Origin: Flavisericum labens | Lineage (GTDB): Bacteria; Bacteroidota; Bacteroidia; Flavobacteriales; Flavobacteriaceae | NCBI RefSeq assembly: GCF_045446075.1 | Contig: NZ_JBJJBQ010000002.1 | Span: forward strand, 310,001 to 374,000 | Length of the DNA stretch: 64,000 bases | Direction of reading: 5' to 3' | Part shown: positions 1 to 7,525 of the stretch, piece by piece | Numbering within the stretch: position 1 is the stretch's first letter | How the letters are laid out: every line of letters begins with the position of its first letter | The notes under the pieces: generated by a model | Told to the model about the DNA's origin: nothing | Databases searched by the model: none | What the model saw: only the letters and a program-made list of their open reading frames with translations | Program-made: the position numbers and the translations under genes

Positions 1-792
1 CATAGTACCAGCTATACTTCGAGAAAGCATCGCGTAAGGCGTTCGTTCTTGACCGTAATTTCGAATGGCTTCTTCAATACCAGGAATGCGTCTGTCCAAC
101 AAAGGTATTAAAGCTTCTGGGGTAACATCTCTGCCTGAAAGCCCTGTACCACCGGTATAAATGACCATGTCTATGCCTTGTGATTCGTAATTTTTTGCTT
201 TTTCTGTGATGATTTCTTTTTCATCGGGAATAATTACATATTCTGAAATTTCAACGTTGCATTCCTCTAGTTTTTTAATGATAGCCTTTCCAGCTTTGTC
301 TTCTTTATTGCCCGCCGAAATGGTGTCACTACAAACCACAACCGCTGCTTTTAAATCTCTTCTGAAATTATCCTTAAAATCAGATTTTCCACCTCTTTTG
401 TTCAGTAATTTGATGCTGTGTATTTCAATGCCTTTATCAATAGGTTTTAGCATATCGTACATATTCAATGCTACAACGCTGGCACCATGCATAGCTTCGA
501 CTTCAACGCCAGTTTTGTAAATGGTTTTTACGGTGAAAAGTATGGTTATTTCCAATCCGTTAATTTCGTATTCAACACCCGTAAATTCAATAGGTAAAGG
601 ATGGCAGTCTGGTAAAATATCCGGAGTGCGTTTTACACCCAGTAGGCCAGCGGCTTTGCTCATGGCAAATACATTGCCTTTTGGCACTGCATCATTTTTA
701 ATAGCCTCGATAGTTTCGGCTTTACTTACTTTAACTAAAGCTTGCGCCACTGCGATTCTTAATGTTGTATTTTTATGTGTAATGTCGACCAT
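1..792 (-). CDS. moaC-mog: Bifunctional MoaC/Mog molybdenum cofactor protein, 3' end cut by window edge
   Basis: The frame opens with ATG at 792 (MVDITHKN...) and runs off the left edge after about 264 residues, so the C-terminus is missing. The N-terminal ~150 residues are MoaC-like (PDCHPLPIEF, then GVEVEAMHGASVVALNMYDM), the cyclic pyranopterin monophosphate synthase that acts after MoaA. A Mog/MoaB domain follows, starting near AAVVVCSDTISAG and holding the molybdopterin-binding signature TGGTGLSGRDVTPEA. Such fusions are common in Bacteroidota and join an early and a late step of Moco synthesis in the cytoplasm. It is the most downstream visible gene of the minus-strand Moco operon, 9 bp after the interrupted gene at 802-1179. 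moaA or a molybdoenzyme probably follows outside the window (inference). Confidence 0.9.
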   Translation of the reverse strand, partial: MVDITHKNTTLRIAVAQALVKVSKAETIEAIKNDAVPKGNVFAMSKAAGLLGVKRTPDILPDCHPLPIEFTGVEYEINGLEITILFTVKTIYKTGVEVEAMHGASVVALNMYDMLKPIDKGIEIHSIKLLNKRGGKSDFKDNFRRDLKAAVVVCSDTISAGNKEDKAGKAIIKKLEECNVEISEYVIIPDEKEIITEKAKNYESQGIDMVIYTGGTGLSGRDVTPEALIPLLDRRIPGIEEAIRNYGQERTPYAMLSRSIAGTM

Positions 793-801
793 TCCGATTG
801 A

Positions 802-1179
802 TTATTTATTATTGAAAATTGATTGTTTTTTGCTTGCTGTTTTTCTTGAAGCCATAAAGATGGCAGTTAATTCGCGTGATTCTTTTAGAAGAATATTTAC
901 TTTATCTTATTGAATTAAATTTTCATCCATAGCAAATTCTAGCCAAAAGTTTGATTCATCCACTTCTTCAATAACAATACTTATTTTAGCAATAAAACTC
1001 GGCTTTGATTGTGCAATACAAGTAGCTCTGTAATTTGCAGCGACTGATGTAGAACACCTGATTAACTGACCTTTTATATGGTTGGCTAAATAGGAATTTT
1101 GAAAATAGCTAGTTAATTTTATGCAATAATGTGCAAATACTTTGGTTCTTGTCTTGAGTGTTTCTTTCATAATAATCAA
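802..1179 (-). pseudogene. Four-helix-bundle (23S rRNA intervening-sequence type) protein, interrupted by in-frame TAA
   Basis: The first 90 codons (MIIMKETLKTRTKVFAHYC...) look like the four helix bundle / 23S rRNA-IVS protein family, with the typical CSTSVAANYRA and EVDESNFWLEF segments. The frame stops at TAA (907-909) directly after DENLIQ. It then stays open in the same frame to 802 and reads DKVNILLKESRELTAIFMAS..., which is the expected family C-terminus; with it the protein would be 125 residues, the usual family length. One substitution in a Lys or Gln codon explains the stop. Start may be the first ATG (1179) or the fourth codon. It sits between moaE and moaC-mog with short spacers, so it is co-transcribed. 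Its function is unknown in any case; pseudogene or short product cannot be told apart here. Confidence 0.75.
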
Positions 1180-1196
1180 TAATAATTAGTCAATAA

Positions 1197-1640
1197 TCAA
1201 TTATTAACTTTCCACTGATGTGAGTTGTCCTCAAAAACTTCCTTTCCAAAAACAGGAACATGGGCTTTTATTTCTTCAACGATATATTCCAAGGCTTCGA
1301 AAACCACTTTTCGTCTGGGTGAAGACACAAATACAAACAGGCAAATTTCACCCGCCTTCACGGTTCCCAAACTGTGGTAAATATGCATACAGGTCATATC
1401 GAATTTTTCAAAAGCAGCTTCTCTAATCTCATAGAATTTTTGGTTCGCCATTTCTTCGTAAGCGGTATATTCTATGGCTGTAACCGTTTTTCCGTTAATA
1501 TTATCGGCGCGTACTTGTCCCAAAAAAATGTTATGGGCGCCAATGCTGGTTTTGGTTTGGTGCTTGGCTATAGATTCTCCAATAAACTCTGAAGAAATCG
1601 CTCCTGCCTTAAATACGTTTTTTGGTTTTTTAGCGGACAT
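1197..1640 (-). CDS. moaE: Molybdopterin synthase catalytic subunit MoaE
   Basis: A 147-residue protein, usual length for MoaE. The family signatures are visible: GAHNIFLGQVRAD near residue 34, VTAIEYTAYEEMA, HIYHSLGTVKAGEICLFV, SSPRRKVVFEALEYIVEE and the C-terminal VPVFGKE segment containing the active-site lysine region. With MoaD (2772-3011) it forms the heterotetramer that converts cyclic pyranopterin monophosphate to molybdopterin by inserting two sulfurs. It is the seventh gene of the minus-strand Moco operon, 16 bp after moeB and 17 bp before the interrupted four-helix-bundle gene. Confidence 0.95.
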   Translation of the reverse strand: MSAKKPKNVFKAGAISSEFIGESIAKHQTKTSIGAHNIFLGQVRADNINGKTVTAIEYTAYEEMANQKFYEIREAAFEKFDMTCMHIYHSLGTVKAGEICLFVFVSSPRRKVVFEALEYIVEEIKAHVPVFGKEVFEDNSHQWKVNN

Positions 1641-1656
1641 GAGTTGTGGTTTTATG

Positions 1657-2733
1657 TTATTTTTCTAAATAGTTTTTTATTTCTGAAGCGCCTTCTTTTA
1701 TGCTAAAACAATTTTCGATTTTCAAAGTTTTCAACATTGAAACGGCTTTTTTACTTCTAATACCCGATTGGCAAAAAAAGGCTTTTTCTTTTTTTGAATC
1801 CATCAGGTCAAGATTCTTTTCTAACTGACTTAACGGAATGTAGGTAACTTCCAAACGTTCAATTTTAGGCAACTCGTGTGGCTCTCTAATATCTATAAAC
1901 TGAATGTTTTCTTTTTCAAGAATGGCTTCAAAGGAAACTTTTGAGAAATTATATTCGCAATCTTCATTTATTATTTTCTTTTTATTAAAGTTGGCTTTCA
2001 CATTTAGTACTTTTTGAATTTCACCTTTTGATTTGTTGATTTTCAAAATGGAAGATTGCACTGTTAATGCATTGTAGCAAAGCAACTTTCCAGAAAGTGG
2101 ATTGCCAATTCCTAAAATGATTTTTAATACTTCATTAGCTTGCATACTACCAATAATTCCGGGCAGAACACCTAAAACGCCAATTTCTGAACAGTTTGGT
2201 ACAGTACCTTTTTTTGGTGGAGTTGGAAACAAACACCGGTAACTTGGTCCGTTCTGATAATTGAACACGGAAACCTGTCCTTCAAATTTAAAAATCGCAC
2301 CAAATACCAAAGGTTTATTGGTTATGATGGAGGCATCGTTTACCAAATAACGGGTCTCAAAATTATCGGAGCCATCAACTATGATGTCGTAATTTTCAAA
2401 TAGTTCAATCGCATTTTGGTAGGTTAATTTTTCTGTGTAAGCGTTAATTAAAATTTCTGGGTTTAGGTCTTCCAGTCGTTTTTTTGCAGCGCTAGCCTTA
2501 TATTCTCCAAGGGATGATGTTCCGAATAAAGTTTGGCGCTGAAGATTCGACAATTCTACAACATCAAAATCAATAATACCCAAAGTGCCCACACCAGCCG
2601 CAGCCAAATACTGTAAAATAGGACATCCAAGCCCACCAGCTCCAATAACCAAAATTTTAGCATTGGAAATTTTGTCTTGCCCAGCTTTACCGATTTCTGA
2701 TAAAATGATATGTCTGTTGTATCTGTTCACCAT
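1657..2733 (-). CDS. moeB: MoeB/ThiF-type adenylyltransferase with C-terminal rhodanese domain
   Basis: A 358-residue two-domain protein. Residues 1-235 are a ThiF/MoeB fold with the nucleotide-binding GAGGLGCP at 31-38, the DxDxVELSNLQRQ stretch, and a conserved Cys in VPNCSEIGVLG. Residues ~262-355 are a rhodanese domain with candidate active-site Cys321 in FFCQSGIRSKK. The family adenylates the C-terminal Gly-Gly of MoaD; the rhodanese half can then pass sulfur to make the thiocarboxylate, as in the MOCS3/Uba4 layout. Adjacent moaD and moaE support a Moco role over ThiS. The N-terminal part lacks some Zn-binding CxxC pairs of E. coli MoeB (I see only isolated Cys). Confidence 0.9.
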   Translation of the reverse strand: MVNRYNRHIILSEIGKAGQDKISNAKILVIGAGGLGCPILQYLAAAGVGTLGIIDFDVVELSNLQRQTLFGTSSLGEYKASAAKKRLEDLNPEILINAYTEKLTYQNAIELFENYDIIVDGSDNFETRYLVNDASIITNKPLVFGAIFKFEGQVSVFNYQNGPSYRCLFPTPPKKGTVPNCSEIGVLGVLPGIIGSMQANEVLKIILGIGNPLSGKLLCYNALTVQSSILKINKSKGEIQKVLNVKANFNKKKIINEDCEYNFSKVSFEAILEKENIQFIDIREPHELPKIERLEVTYIPLSQLEKNLDLMDSKKEKAFFCQSGIRSKKAVSMLKTLKIENCFSIKEGASEIKNYLEK

Positions 2734-2771
2734 TGTTGAATTGTTAATTTGTTGAATCGTTTAAACAAAAA

Positions 2772-3011
2772 TTATCCACCAGAAAACGGAGGCAAAAGTG
2801 CAATTTCCGGTCCTATTAATTCTGTATTTGTGTTCACTAACTCTTGGTTTTGTGCCACCTGAAAATCTTTGTTTTGTAATAATTCATATTTTGAATGAAG
2901 GGTTTCTAAAAGATCAGAAACTAAGGTTCCTGAAAACTCCAAGTGCTCTTCGTCTTGCCGGGTAATCTCAGCAATTTGTCCGAAATATTTAATGGTTATT
3001 TTCATTTTCAA
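2772..3011 (-). CDS. moaD: Molybdopterin synthase sulfur carrier subunit MoaD
   Basis: A 79-residue ubiquitin-like protein starting MKMKITIKYFGQIAEIT and ending in LLPPFSGG. The terminal Gly-Gly is the residue pair that MoeB adenylates and that carries the thiocarboxylate sulfur; the PPFSGG end is diagnostic of MoaD. Its start overlaps the end of mobA by 23 bp, so the two are translationally linked, and moeB follows 38 bp downstream. The second Met (codon 3) is an equally possible start. Confidence 0.93.
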   Translation of the reverse strand: MKMKITIKYFGQIAEITRQDEEHLEFSGTLVSDLLETLHSKYELLQNKDFQVAQNQELVNTNTELIGPEIALLPPFSGG

Positions 3012-3573
3012 GTTGTTTTAGTTCTTCTTTTGTGTTTACATTCATTACAGCTTGTTGTTCGTTAATATTTAGCGGAATAGTCCTAACTTTAAAGTTTGAA
3101 ACCGCCACTTGCAATCGCCTTTCGTTGGTTTGTAAAAGTTCATAAAACCTGTTGGCACAAGCTTTCTTATAAAGCGCAACCAAAGGCATGGTTTTGCCGT
3201 TGCTTTCTATTTGGGTAATTTCAGTTTTTTCATCAGTGGCATCAATCAATTTCTTTAGCACTTCGGAAGTAATCCGCGGTATATCACAACTTAATACCAA
3301 ATTATATGCTGTTTTCGACTGTTTCAACCCAGAATAAATGCCTGAAACTGGTCCAGCGTCTTCTACTTGGTCGGTTATGCGTTTCAATCCAAAAACATCG
3401 TATTCCTTGTGGTCTGAAACAATAATGATTTCAGAAGTTAACGGTTTTAAGGCATTTATACTATGCTTAACAAAGGGTTCGCCATCGTAAATTAGAAAAC
3501 CTTTGTCCGTGCCCATTCTAGAGCTTTTTCCGCCCGCTAAAATAATACCAGTTATGTTGCTCTTGTAAATCAT
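2989..3573 (-). CDS. mobA: Molybdenum cofactor guanylyltransferase MobA
   Basis: A 194-residue nucleotidyltransferase with the N-terminal signature GIILAGGKSSRMGTDKG, followed by the short GEPFVKHSI segment and the LSCDIPRI metal/nucleotide site near residue 95. MobA attaches GMP to Mo-molybdopterin to form the bis-MGD cofactor used by DMSO-reductase-family enzymes such as assimilatory or periplasmic nitrate reductase. Its presence therefore suggests a bis-MGD enzyme encoded near by, probably outside the window. Start abuts the stop of the TSUP gene; end overlaps moaD by 23 bp. Confidence 0.93.
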   Translation of the reverse strand: MIYKSNITGIILAGGKSSRMGTDKGFLIYDGEPFVKHSINALKPLTSEIIIVSDHKEYDVFGLKRITDQVEDAGPVSGIYSGLKQSKTAYNLVLSCDIPRITSEVLKKLIDATDEKTEITQIESNGKTMPLVALYKKACANRFYELLQTNERRLQVAVSNFKVRTIPLNINEQQAVMNVNTKEELKQLENENNH

Positions 3574-4314
3574 TTAAGTAAAAACTAATTTGATGCATGC
3601 AATTATTAAAACACACGCCAAAATATACCTTAGGTTTTGGTTATTTATTTTTTTGCTTCCATAATAGCCGCCTAAAACACCGCCAATTAAGGCGATGGCC
3701 ACTAAGATGAACGATTCTTTTTCTAAACTTACTCCGCTACTAAGTTGCCCTATTAATCCCGCAGCAGAATTCACCCAAATAAATAATGCTGATACAGCAG
3801 CAGCTTCCTTCATTTTGCCCCAATGCAAGAGCAAAATTATTGGAGTTAGAATGATGCCGCCACCAATACCAATTAATCCAGAAAAGAAGCCGATGATGCT
3901 CCCAACTAAAAGCCCTTGCCAAAGTTTTATGTCTTTTATGGTTTGACTTTCCTTGCCAAAAACATTAAGCATTTTAAGAATGGCGAACACTAATAAGGCT
4001 GCTAATATTTTTTTGTAAACTGGTGCCTCGATTTCAAGAGTTCCCCCAATAAATGCAAATGGGACGGAAGCTATGGCGAAATAAAAAAACAGCTTTTTGT
4101 TGAAAAAGCCACTCCTAAAATAATAGTAAAATGAAATGCCGGCTACAAACAAATTAAGCAGAAGAGCCGTGGGTTTCATGGTTTCTGGAGCAAACGAAAA
4201 TAAAGCCATTAATGCCAAGTAGCCACTAGCGCCCCCGTGCCCGACACTGGAATATAAAAACGCCACAATGGGAAGTATAAGTAAAAATAAATAGGTGTTT
4301 TCTACTTGTAGCAT
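3574..4314 (-). CDS. TSUP-family (TauE/SafE) membrane permease
   Basis: A 246-residue polytopic inner-membrane protein with about eight hydrophobic segments and the paired TSUP repeats: SSVGHGGASGYLALMALF near the N-terminus and GLIGIGGGIILTPIIL in the second half. TSUP proteins move sulfur-containing or organic anions (sulfite, sulfoacetate and others). It lies inside the Moco operon between the ModE-like gene (2 bp gap) and mobA (no gap). This suggests an oxyanion linked to molybdoenzyme metabolism (nitrite, sulfite or molybdate), but the substrate cannot be read from the sequence. Confidence 0.85.
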   Translation of the reverse strand: MLQVENTYLFLLILPIVAFLYSSVGHGGASGYLALMALFSFAPETMKPTALLLNLFVAGISFYYYFRSGFFNKKLFFYFAIASVPFAFIGGTLEIEAPVYKKILAALLVFAILKMLNVFGKESQTIKDIKLWQGLLVGSIIGFFSGLIGIGGGIILTPIILLLHWGKMKEAAAVSALFIWVNSAAGLIGQLSSGVSLEKESFILVAIALIGGVLGGYYGSKKINNQNLRYILACVLIIACIKLVFT

Positions 4315-4316
4315 AA

Positions 4317-4655
4317 TTACATGTCTTTAATTTTTTCTAGTTGCTTATCTAAAAACGCCCAACAGTTTTTGTTGATGTCATCAAAAGCCGTTATAAGCGA
4401 TTGACCATATTCTGTGAGTTCTGCACCTCCACCACCTTTTCCGCCAATACTATTGATAGTTACTGGTTCTTTCGCTGATTTATTAACTGAATCTAAAAGT
4501 TGCCATGCCTTTTTGTAAGATAGATTGAGTGATTTAGCAGCCTTTGATAGCGACCCTGTTTCTTCAATGGCCTTTAAAAGTTGTACACGCCCTTCTCCTA
4601 AAAGTACGTGGCCGTTGGCTTCAATCCATATTCTACTTTTAATTTTATAGTTCAT
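4317..4655 (-). CDS. ModE-like winged-helix regulator (N-terminal domain only)
   Basis: A 112-residue protein matching the DNA-binding half of ModE: GEGRVQLLKAIEETGSLSKA, then the recognition region AAKSLNLSYKKAWQLLDSVN, and the glycine-rich wing GGKGGGGAELTEYG. The C-terminal molybdate-binding Mop/TOBE domains of E. coli ModE are absent, so sensing must be different or use a partner. Family members are LysR-type HTH proteins that repress molybdate uptake and activate molybdoenzyme genes. It is the second gene of the Moco operon, 10 bp after moeA, 2 bp before the TSUP gene. Confidence 0.88.
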   Translation of the reverse strand: MNYKIKSRIWIEANGHVLLGEGRVQLLKAIEETGSLSKAAKSLNLSYKKAWQLLDSVNKSAKEPVTINSIGGKGGGGAELTEYGQSLITAFDDINKNCWAFLDKQLEKIKDM

Positions 4656-4665
4656 GATTTAATCT

Positions 4666-5844
4666 TTAAACAGGTAATAAAATAACATCCAAAATATCGC
4701 CAATCTTAATCTGTGTCTTGTCTTCTGGCATGAAAACTATCGCATTGGAAAGTGCAAAGGTTTGTAACATGGAAGAACTTTGTCCTTCTAAAATTTCTAC
4801 TTCTCCATTATTAAAAATAGCTTTTAGAAATTGTGGTCGGTCACCTTTTTTATGAAAACTTGAAACAGATGTAGCTTTAGCCCCAGACAATTCAATAGCC
4901 TCTCTGTTCATCATAAGTTGTAAAGCCATATAAGTATAGATATAAAAACAGGTCAGGGCAGCCGCTGGATTTCCGGGCAACGCGAAAATTAACGTATTGT
5001 CTTTTTTTCCGAAGTATAAAGGTTTTCCTGGTTTTTGTTTTACTTTATAAAAAATCTCTTTGACCCCCAATTCGTTAAGTGCTTTTCCAACAAAATCATA
5101 ATCACCAACGGAAATACCACCTGTAGCAATTACTAAGTCACTTTTATTTATTACCGTTTGAAGCTTTTCGACAGTCTTCTTGTAATCGTCTTCTATTTTA
5201 TGAAAGGTAATGTCGTAAAATTTTAATTGGTACAACGCATTTTGAAGCATCGTAGCATTGCTTTCATATATTTTGCCATATGGTAGTGGTTGCCCGGCTT
5301 CAATGAGTTCATTACCTGTTGTGACTATTGAAATAGAAGGCTTTTTGTAAACAGAAACCTCTGTAATGCCAAGTGAAGCTAGGTAGCCTATCGCTGCCGG
5401 GGTAAGTTTCGTACCTTTTTTTAAGGCAATGCTTCCTTTTTTAACCTGCTCGCCTTGCGGACGGATATTGATATCCTGGTCAATGTGGTGCTCAATTCTT
5501 ATTTTTGAATTGGTTAATTCCACTTTCTCCTGCATCACTACGGCGTTGGCCGATTTGGGTACAGCAGCTCCAGTAAAAATCCTAACGGTTTCACCAGGTT
5601 CTAAAATAGGATGGTAGTTATCGCCAGCTTTTATTTCTCCAATTAAGTCGTATTCTAATTTGGTGTGTAAGTTTAAGGCATAACCATCCATGGCAGATTG
5701 TCTGAATGGGGGCATATCAATAGGAGAAATAACATCTTTACACAAAACATAACCACCAGATTTTTCCAAAGGTTTTGTAACTTCCCTTAAAAGAGGTTTG
5801 GAATGTTTTTTTACATATTGGACAGCTTCCCTAATCGAAATCAT
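4666..5844 (-). CDS. moeA: Molybdopterin molybdenumtransferase MoeA
   Basis: A 392-residue protein with MoeA landmarks: PPFRQSAMDGYAL near residue 43, GEIKAGDNYHP, RIFTGAAVPKSANAVVMQE, then the MogA-like domain III with TTGNELIEAG and GGISVGDYDFV, and the ALPGNPAAALTCFY loop. MoeA inserts molybdenum into adenylylated molybdopterin made by the Mog domain. It is the first gene of the minus-strand operon. A TAnnTTTG-type -7 box on the minus strand (5867-5874) fits an operon start here, divergent from the Crp/Fnr-type regulator. Confidence 0.95.
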   Translation of the reverse strand: MISIREAVQYVKKHSKPLLREVTKPLEKSGGYVLCKDVISPIDMPPFRQSAMDGYALNLHTKLEYDLIGEIKAGDNYHPILEPGETVRIFTGAAVPKSANAVVMQEKVELTNSKIRIEHHIDQDINIRPQGEQVKKGSIALKKGTKLTPAAIGYLASLGITEVSVYKKPSISIVTTGNELIEAGQPLPYGKIYESNATMLQNALYQLKFYDITFHKIEDDYKKTVEKLQTVINKSDLVIATGGISVGDYDFVGKALNELGVKEIFYKVKQKPGKPLYFGKKDNTLIFALPGNPAAALTCFYIYTYMALQLMMNREAIELSGAKATSVSSFHKKGDRPQFLKAIFNNGEVEILEGQSSSMLQTFALSNAIVFMPEDKTQIKIGDILDVILLPV

Positions 5845-5866
5845 TTTGTTACTCGTTATGTCTTTG

Positions 5867-5874
5867 CAAATATA
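5867..5874 (-). promoter_or_regulatory. -7 box of the moeA operon
   Basis: Read on the minus strand the octamer is TATATTTG, an exact TAnnTTTG Bacteroidota -7 element. It lies 22 bp upstream of the moeA ATG, giving a short leader. I do not see a clear TTTG -33 box at the ideal spacing. Confidence 0.5.
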
Positions 5875-5966
5875 ACGAATTACTGCTATTTGAATGTCTT
5901 TCCATAAATGAAAATTTGGAAATTTGATGATATTGTAAAATTCTCATAAATGAATTTTCATATTAA

Positions 5967-5978
5967 TAATACGTATTA
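5967..5978. promoter_or_regulatory. Perfect palindrome TAATACGTATTA in the divergent moeA/regulator spacer
   Basis: A 12-bp perfect inverted repeat about 93 bp upstream of the moeA -7 box and 60 bp upstream of the regulator's -7 box. Its half site resembles that of the longer boxes at 6024, 7043 and 10944 but with a TACGTA centre, so it may be another operator of the same system (inference). Confidence 0.35.
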
Positions 5979-6023
5979 AAATAATTCAATAAGTAATAAA
6001 AATAAGTATTTTATGTATTTGAA

Positions 6024-6039
6024 TACGTATTAATACTTA
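6024..6039. promoter_or_regulatory. Operator-like palindrome before the Crp/Fnr-type regulator
   Basis: TACGTATTAATACTTA differs at one position from the core of the perfect palindrome at 7043-7060. Its right end overlaps the -7 box TATATTTG (6038-6045) of the regulator gene, a position more typical of autorepression than activation. Confidence 0.5.
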
Positions 6040-6045
6040 TATTTG
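6038..6045 (+). promoter_or_regulatory. -7 box of the Crp/Fnr-type regulator
   Basis: TATATTTG is an exact TAnnTTTG match. A TTTG at 6018-6021 lies 16 bp upstream, somewhat closer than the usual 19-23 bp. Transcription would begin near 6052. Confidence 0.45.
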
Positions 6046-6066
6046 AGCAAATAAATTAGATATTTT

Positions 6067-6825
6067 TTGCAAACCGCTTATTTAAATACCGTTTCTACAA
6101 CTGCCCGAAAGCGTACTTCTTATGATGTGTCTTGTGGTGTTTGTGAAAATCACGACTGTTTGATAAAAAGAAACTTAAATTCTCTAGATAACAATAAGCA
6201 CCCTGTTGAGAAAAACAATTTGCGTTGTAAAAAGGGGCAGCAGTTTATTATTGAAGGTGCCCCTGTAAATGGTTTATTCTTTGTCTTAAAAGGTAAAGTA
6301 AAAGTTTTTAGGACAGGAATTAATGGTAGGGAGCAAATTGTACGTTTTGCAAAAGAAGGTGAAATAATTGGGCATAGAGGCTTCGGAACTGAAGAATATT
6401 ATTCGATTGGAGCAGTAGCTCTTGAAGATACAGTGTTGTGTTATTTTTCAAAAGTCCAATTACAGAATTCGCTGCAAAACAATCCAAGGTTTGCATATGA
6501 CTTAATGTTATTTTATGCCAATGAATTGAATAGGAGTGAGTCAAAAGTAAAGTCCATCTCCCAGATGACGGTTAGAGAGCGCGTAATAGACACCTTACTA
6601 TATATCAATAGAAAGTTTGGTAATAACAAAGGGTTTTTAGACGTTTCATTAAGTAGACGCGAATATGCTGAATATGCTGGGACAACTGAGGAACAGGTTA
6701 TCCGTATGTTCTCGGCCTTAAAAAAAGAAAACCTTATTATAACAAAAGGAAAGAAAATAGGTATTAACGATATTCAACTTCTTAAAAGTGAGATTAGCGA
6801 ACATAACTTTTATTTAGACAGCTAA
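6067..6825 (+). CDS. Crp/Fnr-family transcriptional regulator with N-terminal Cys cluster
   Basis: A 252-residue protein from a TTG start at 6067; no in-frame ATG exists before the effector domain, and GTG at 6127 is the other candidate start. Residues 23-31 read CGVCENHDC (C-x2-C-x4-C), reminiscent of the N-terminal Fe-S cysteines of FNR, though the spacing differs by one and the fourth ligand is not obvious. A cNMP-type beta-roll covers ~55-140 (GLFFVLKGKVKVF), and a winged HTH follows with LSRREYAEYAGTTEEQVIR as the recognition region. Its TTEEQVIR differs from CRP (SRETVGR). It lies divergent from the Moco operon and upstream of the globin/cytochrome and nitrate-import genes, which carry the same palindrome as its own promoter; it is the best candidate to bind them. 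Confidence 0.88.
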   Translation: MQTAYLNTVSTTARKRTSYDVSCGVCENHDCLIKRNLNSLDNNKHPVEKNNLRCKKGQQFIIEGAPVNGLFFVLKGKVKVFRTGINGREQIVRFAKEGEIIGHRGFGTEEYYSIGAVALEDTVLCYFSKVQLQNSLQNNPRFAYDLMLFYANELNRSESKVKSISQMTVRERVIDTLLYINRKFGNNKGFLDVSLSRREYAEYAGTTEEQVIRMFSALKKENLIITKGKKIGINDIQLLKSEISEHNFYLDS

Positions 6826-6868
6826 GTAGTATATATATATACTCAAATTTTTAAGTTAATTTTTCTTT

Positions 6869-6899
6869 AAACCATACGTAGTTTACGTATGGTTTTTTT
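6869..6899 (+). terminator. Intrinsic terminator after the regulator
   Basis: A perfect 12-bp stem (AAACCATACGTA / TACGTATGGTTT) with a 3-nt loop and a run of seven T, 44 bp after the stop codon. The stem contains two TACGTA cores, the same hexamer found in the upstream operators. Confidence 0.8.
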
Positions 6900-7042
6900 G
6901 TTTTATGGTGTTGAAACCCATTAAAAAGTAACGTTTATAGTGAAAACCTGTGTTTTGGCAGTCCTTAGTATGTCTAAAAGATTGTTTGATACTGTATTAT
7001 TTCATACTTAGTTAACAGGACATCTTTTAATTTTACCACCGA

Positions 7043-7060
7043 TTAAGTATTAATACTTAA
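7043..7060. promoter_or_regulatory. Perfect 18-bp palindrome TTAAGTATTAATACTTAA upstream of the globin operon
   Basis: A flawless inverted repeat ending 32 bp before the globin ATG. No good TAnnTTTG box is visible between it and the gene, which fits an activator-dependent promoter. Related boxes occur at 6024-6039 and 10944-10959. Confidence 0.6.
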
Positions 7061-7092
7061 ATCTAAAAATCACAAATTAAAACATTATAACC

Positions 7093-7506
7093 ATGGAACA
7101 GAAAACTATTGCCTTAGTGCAAGATTCATTCGAAAAAGTTAAGCCTATTGCGCCTACCGCTGCAGAAATATTTTACTCGAAATTGTTTGAACTAGACCCT
7201 AAATTAAAACCATTATTTCCAAGTGGAGAGGAAGCAATGAAAACCCAGGGTAATAAGCTTATGACTATGCTAGCAGCAGCCGTGGCTGGGTTGAGTAATT
7301 TGGATGCTTTAATACCAGTATTACAAGATTTAGGAAAACGGCATGTTGCTTACAAGGTAGAGCCTTCTCATTATGACACTGTTGGTGCTGCCTTGCTAGG
7401 AACGTTAGAAGCTGGCTTGGGAGATGATTTTACGCCAGAGGTTAAAGGAGCTTGGACTAGCGTTTATGGTACAATGTCTAGTGTAATGATAGAGGCGTCT
7501 TACTAA
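7093..7506 (+). CDS. Single-domain bacterial haemoglobin (Vitreoscilla-haemoglobin type)
   Basis: A 137-residue globin without reductase domain. The proximal haem ligand is His84 in GKRHVAYKVEPSHY, matching His85 of Vitreoscilla haemoglobin; FYSKLFELDPKLKPLF (CD region) and HYDTVGAALLGTLEAGLG also fit. Such globins bind O2 and NO in the cytoplasm; with a reductase they can act as NO dioxygenase, turning NO into nitrate. Here an FAD/NAD/2Fe-2S reductase is encoded three genes downstream, so a split flavohaemoglobin arrangement is possible. It is the first gene of the cassette, just downstream of the 18-bp palindrome. Confidence 0.92.
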   Translation: MEQKTIALVQDSFEKVKPIAPTAAEIFYSKLFELDPKLKPLFPSGEEAMKTQGNKLMTMLAAAVAGLSNLDALIPVLQDLGKRHVAYKVEPSHYDTVGAALLGTLEAGLGDDFTPEVKGAWTSVYGTMSSVMIEASY

Positions 7507-7525
7507 TAATTTAAAAACTAATACG

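Noticed and set aside
206..913. Two plus-strand open frames (104 and 130 codons)
   Set aside because: They are antisense shadows of moaC-mog and of the four-helix-bundle gene, whose minus-strand products are clearly recognisable.
1657..2733. ThiF/HesA for thiamine synthesis
   Set aside because: No thi genes near by; moaD and moaE directly adjoin, so the MoeB role is preferred.
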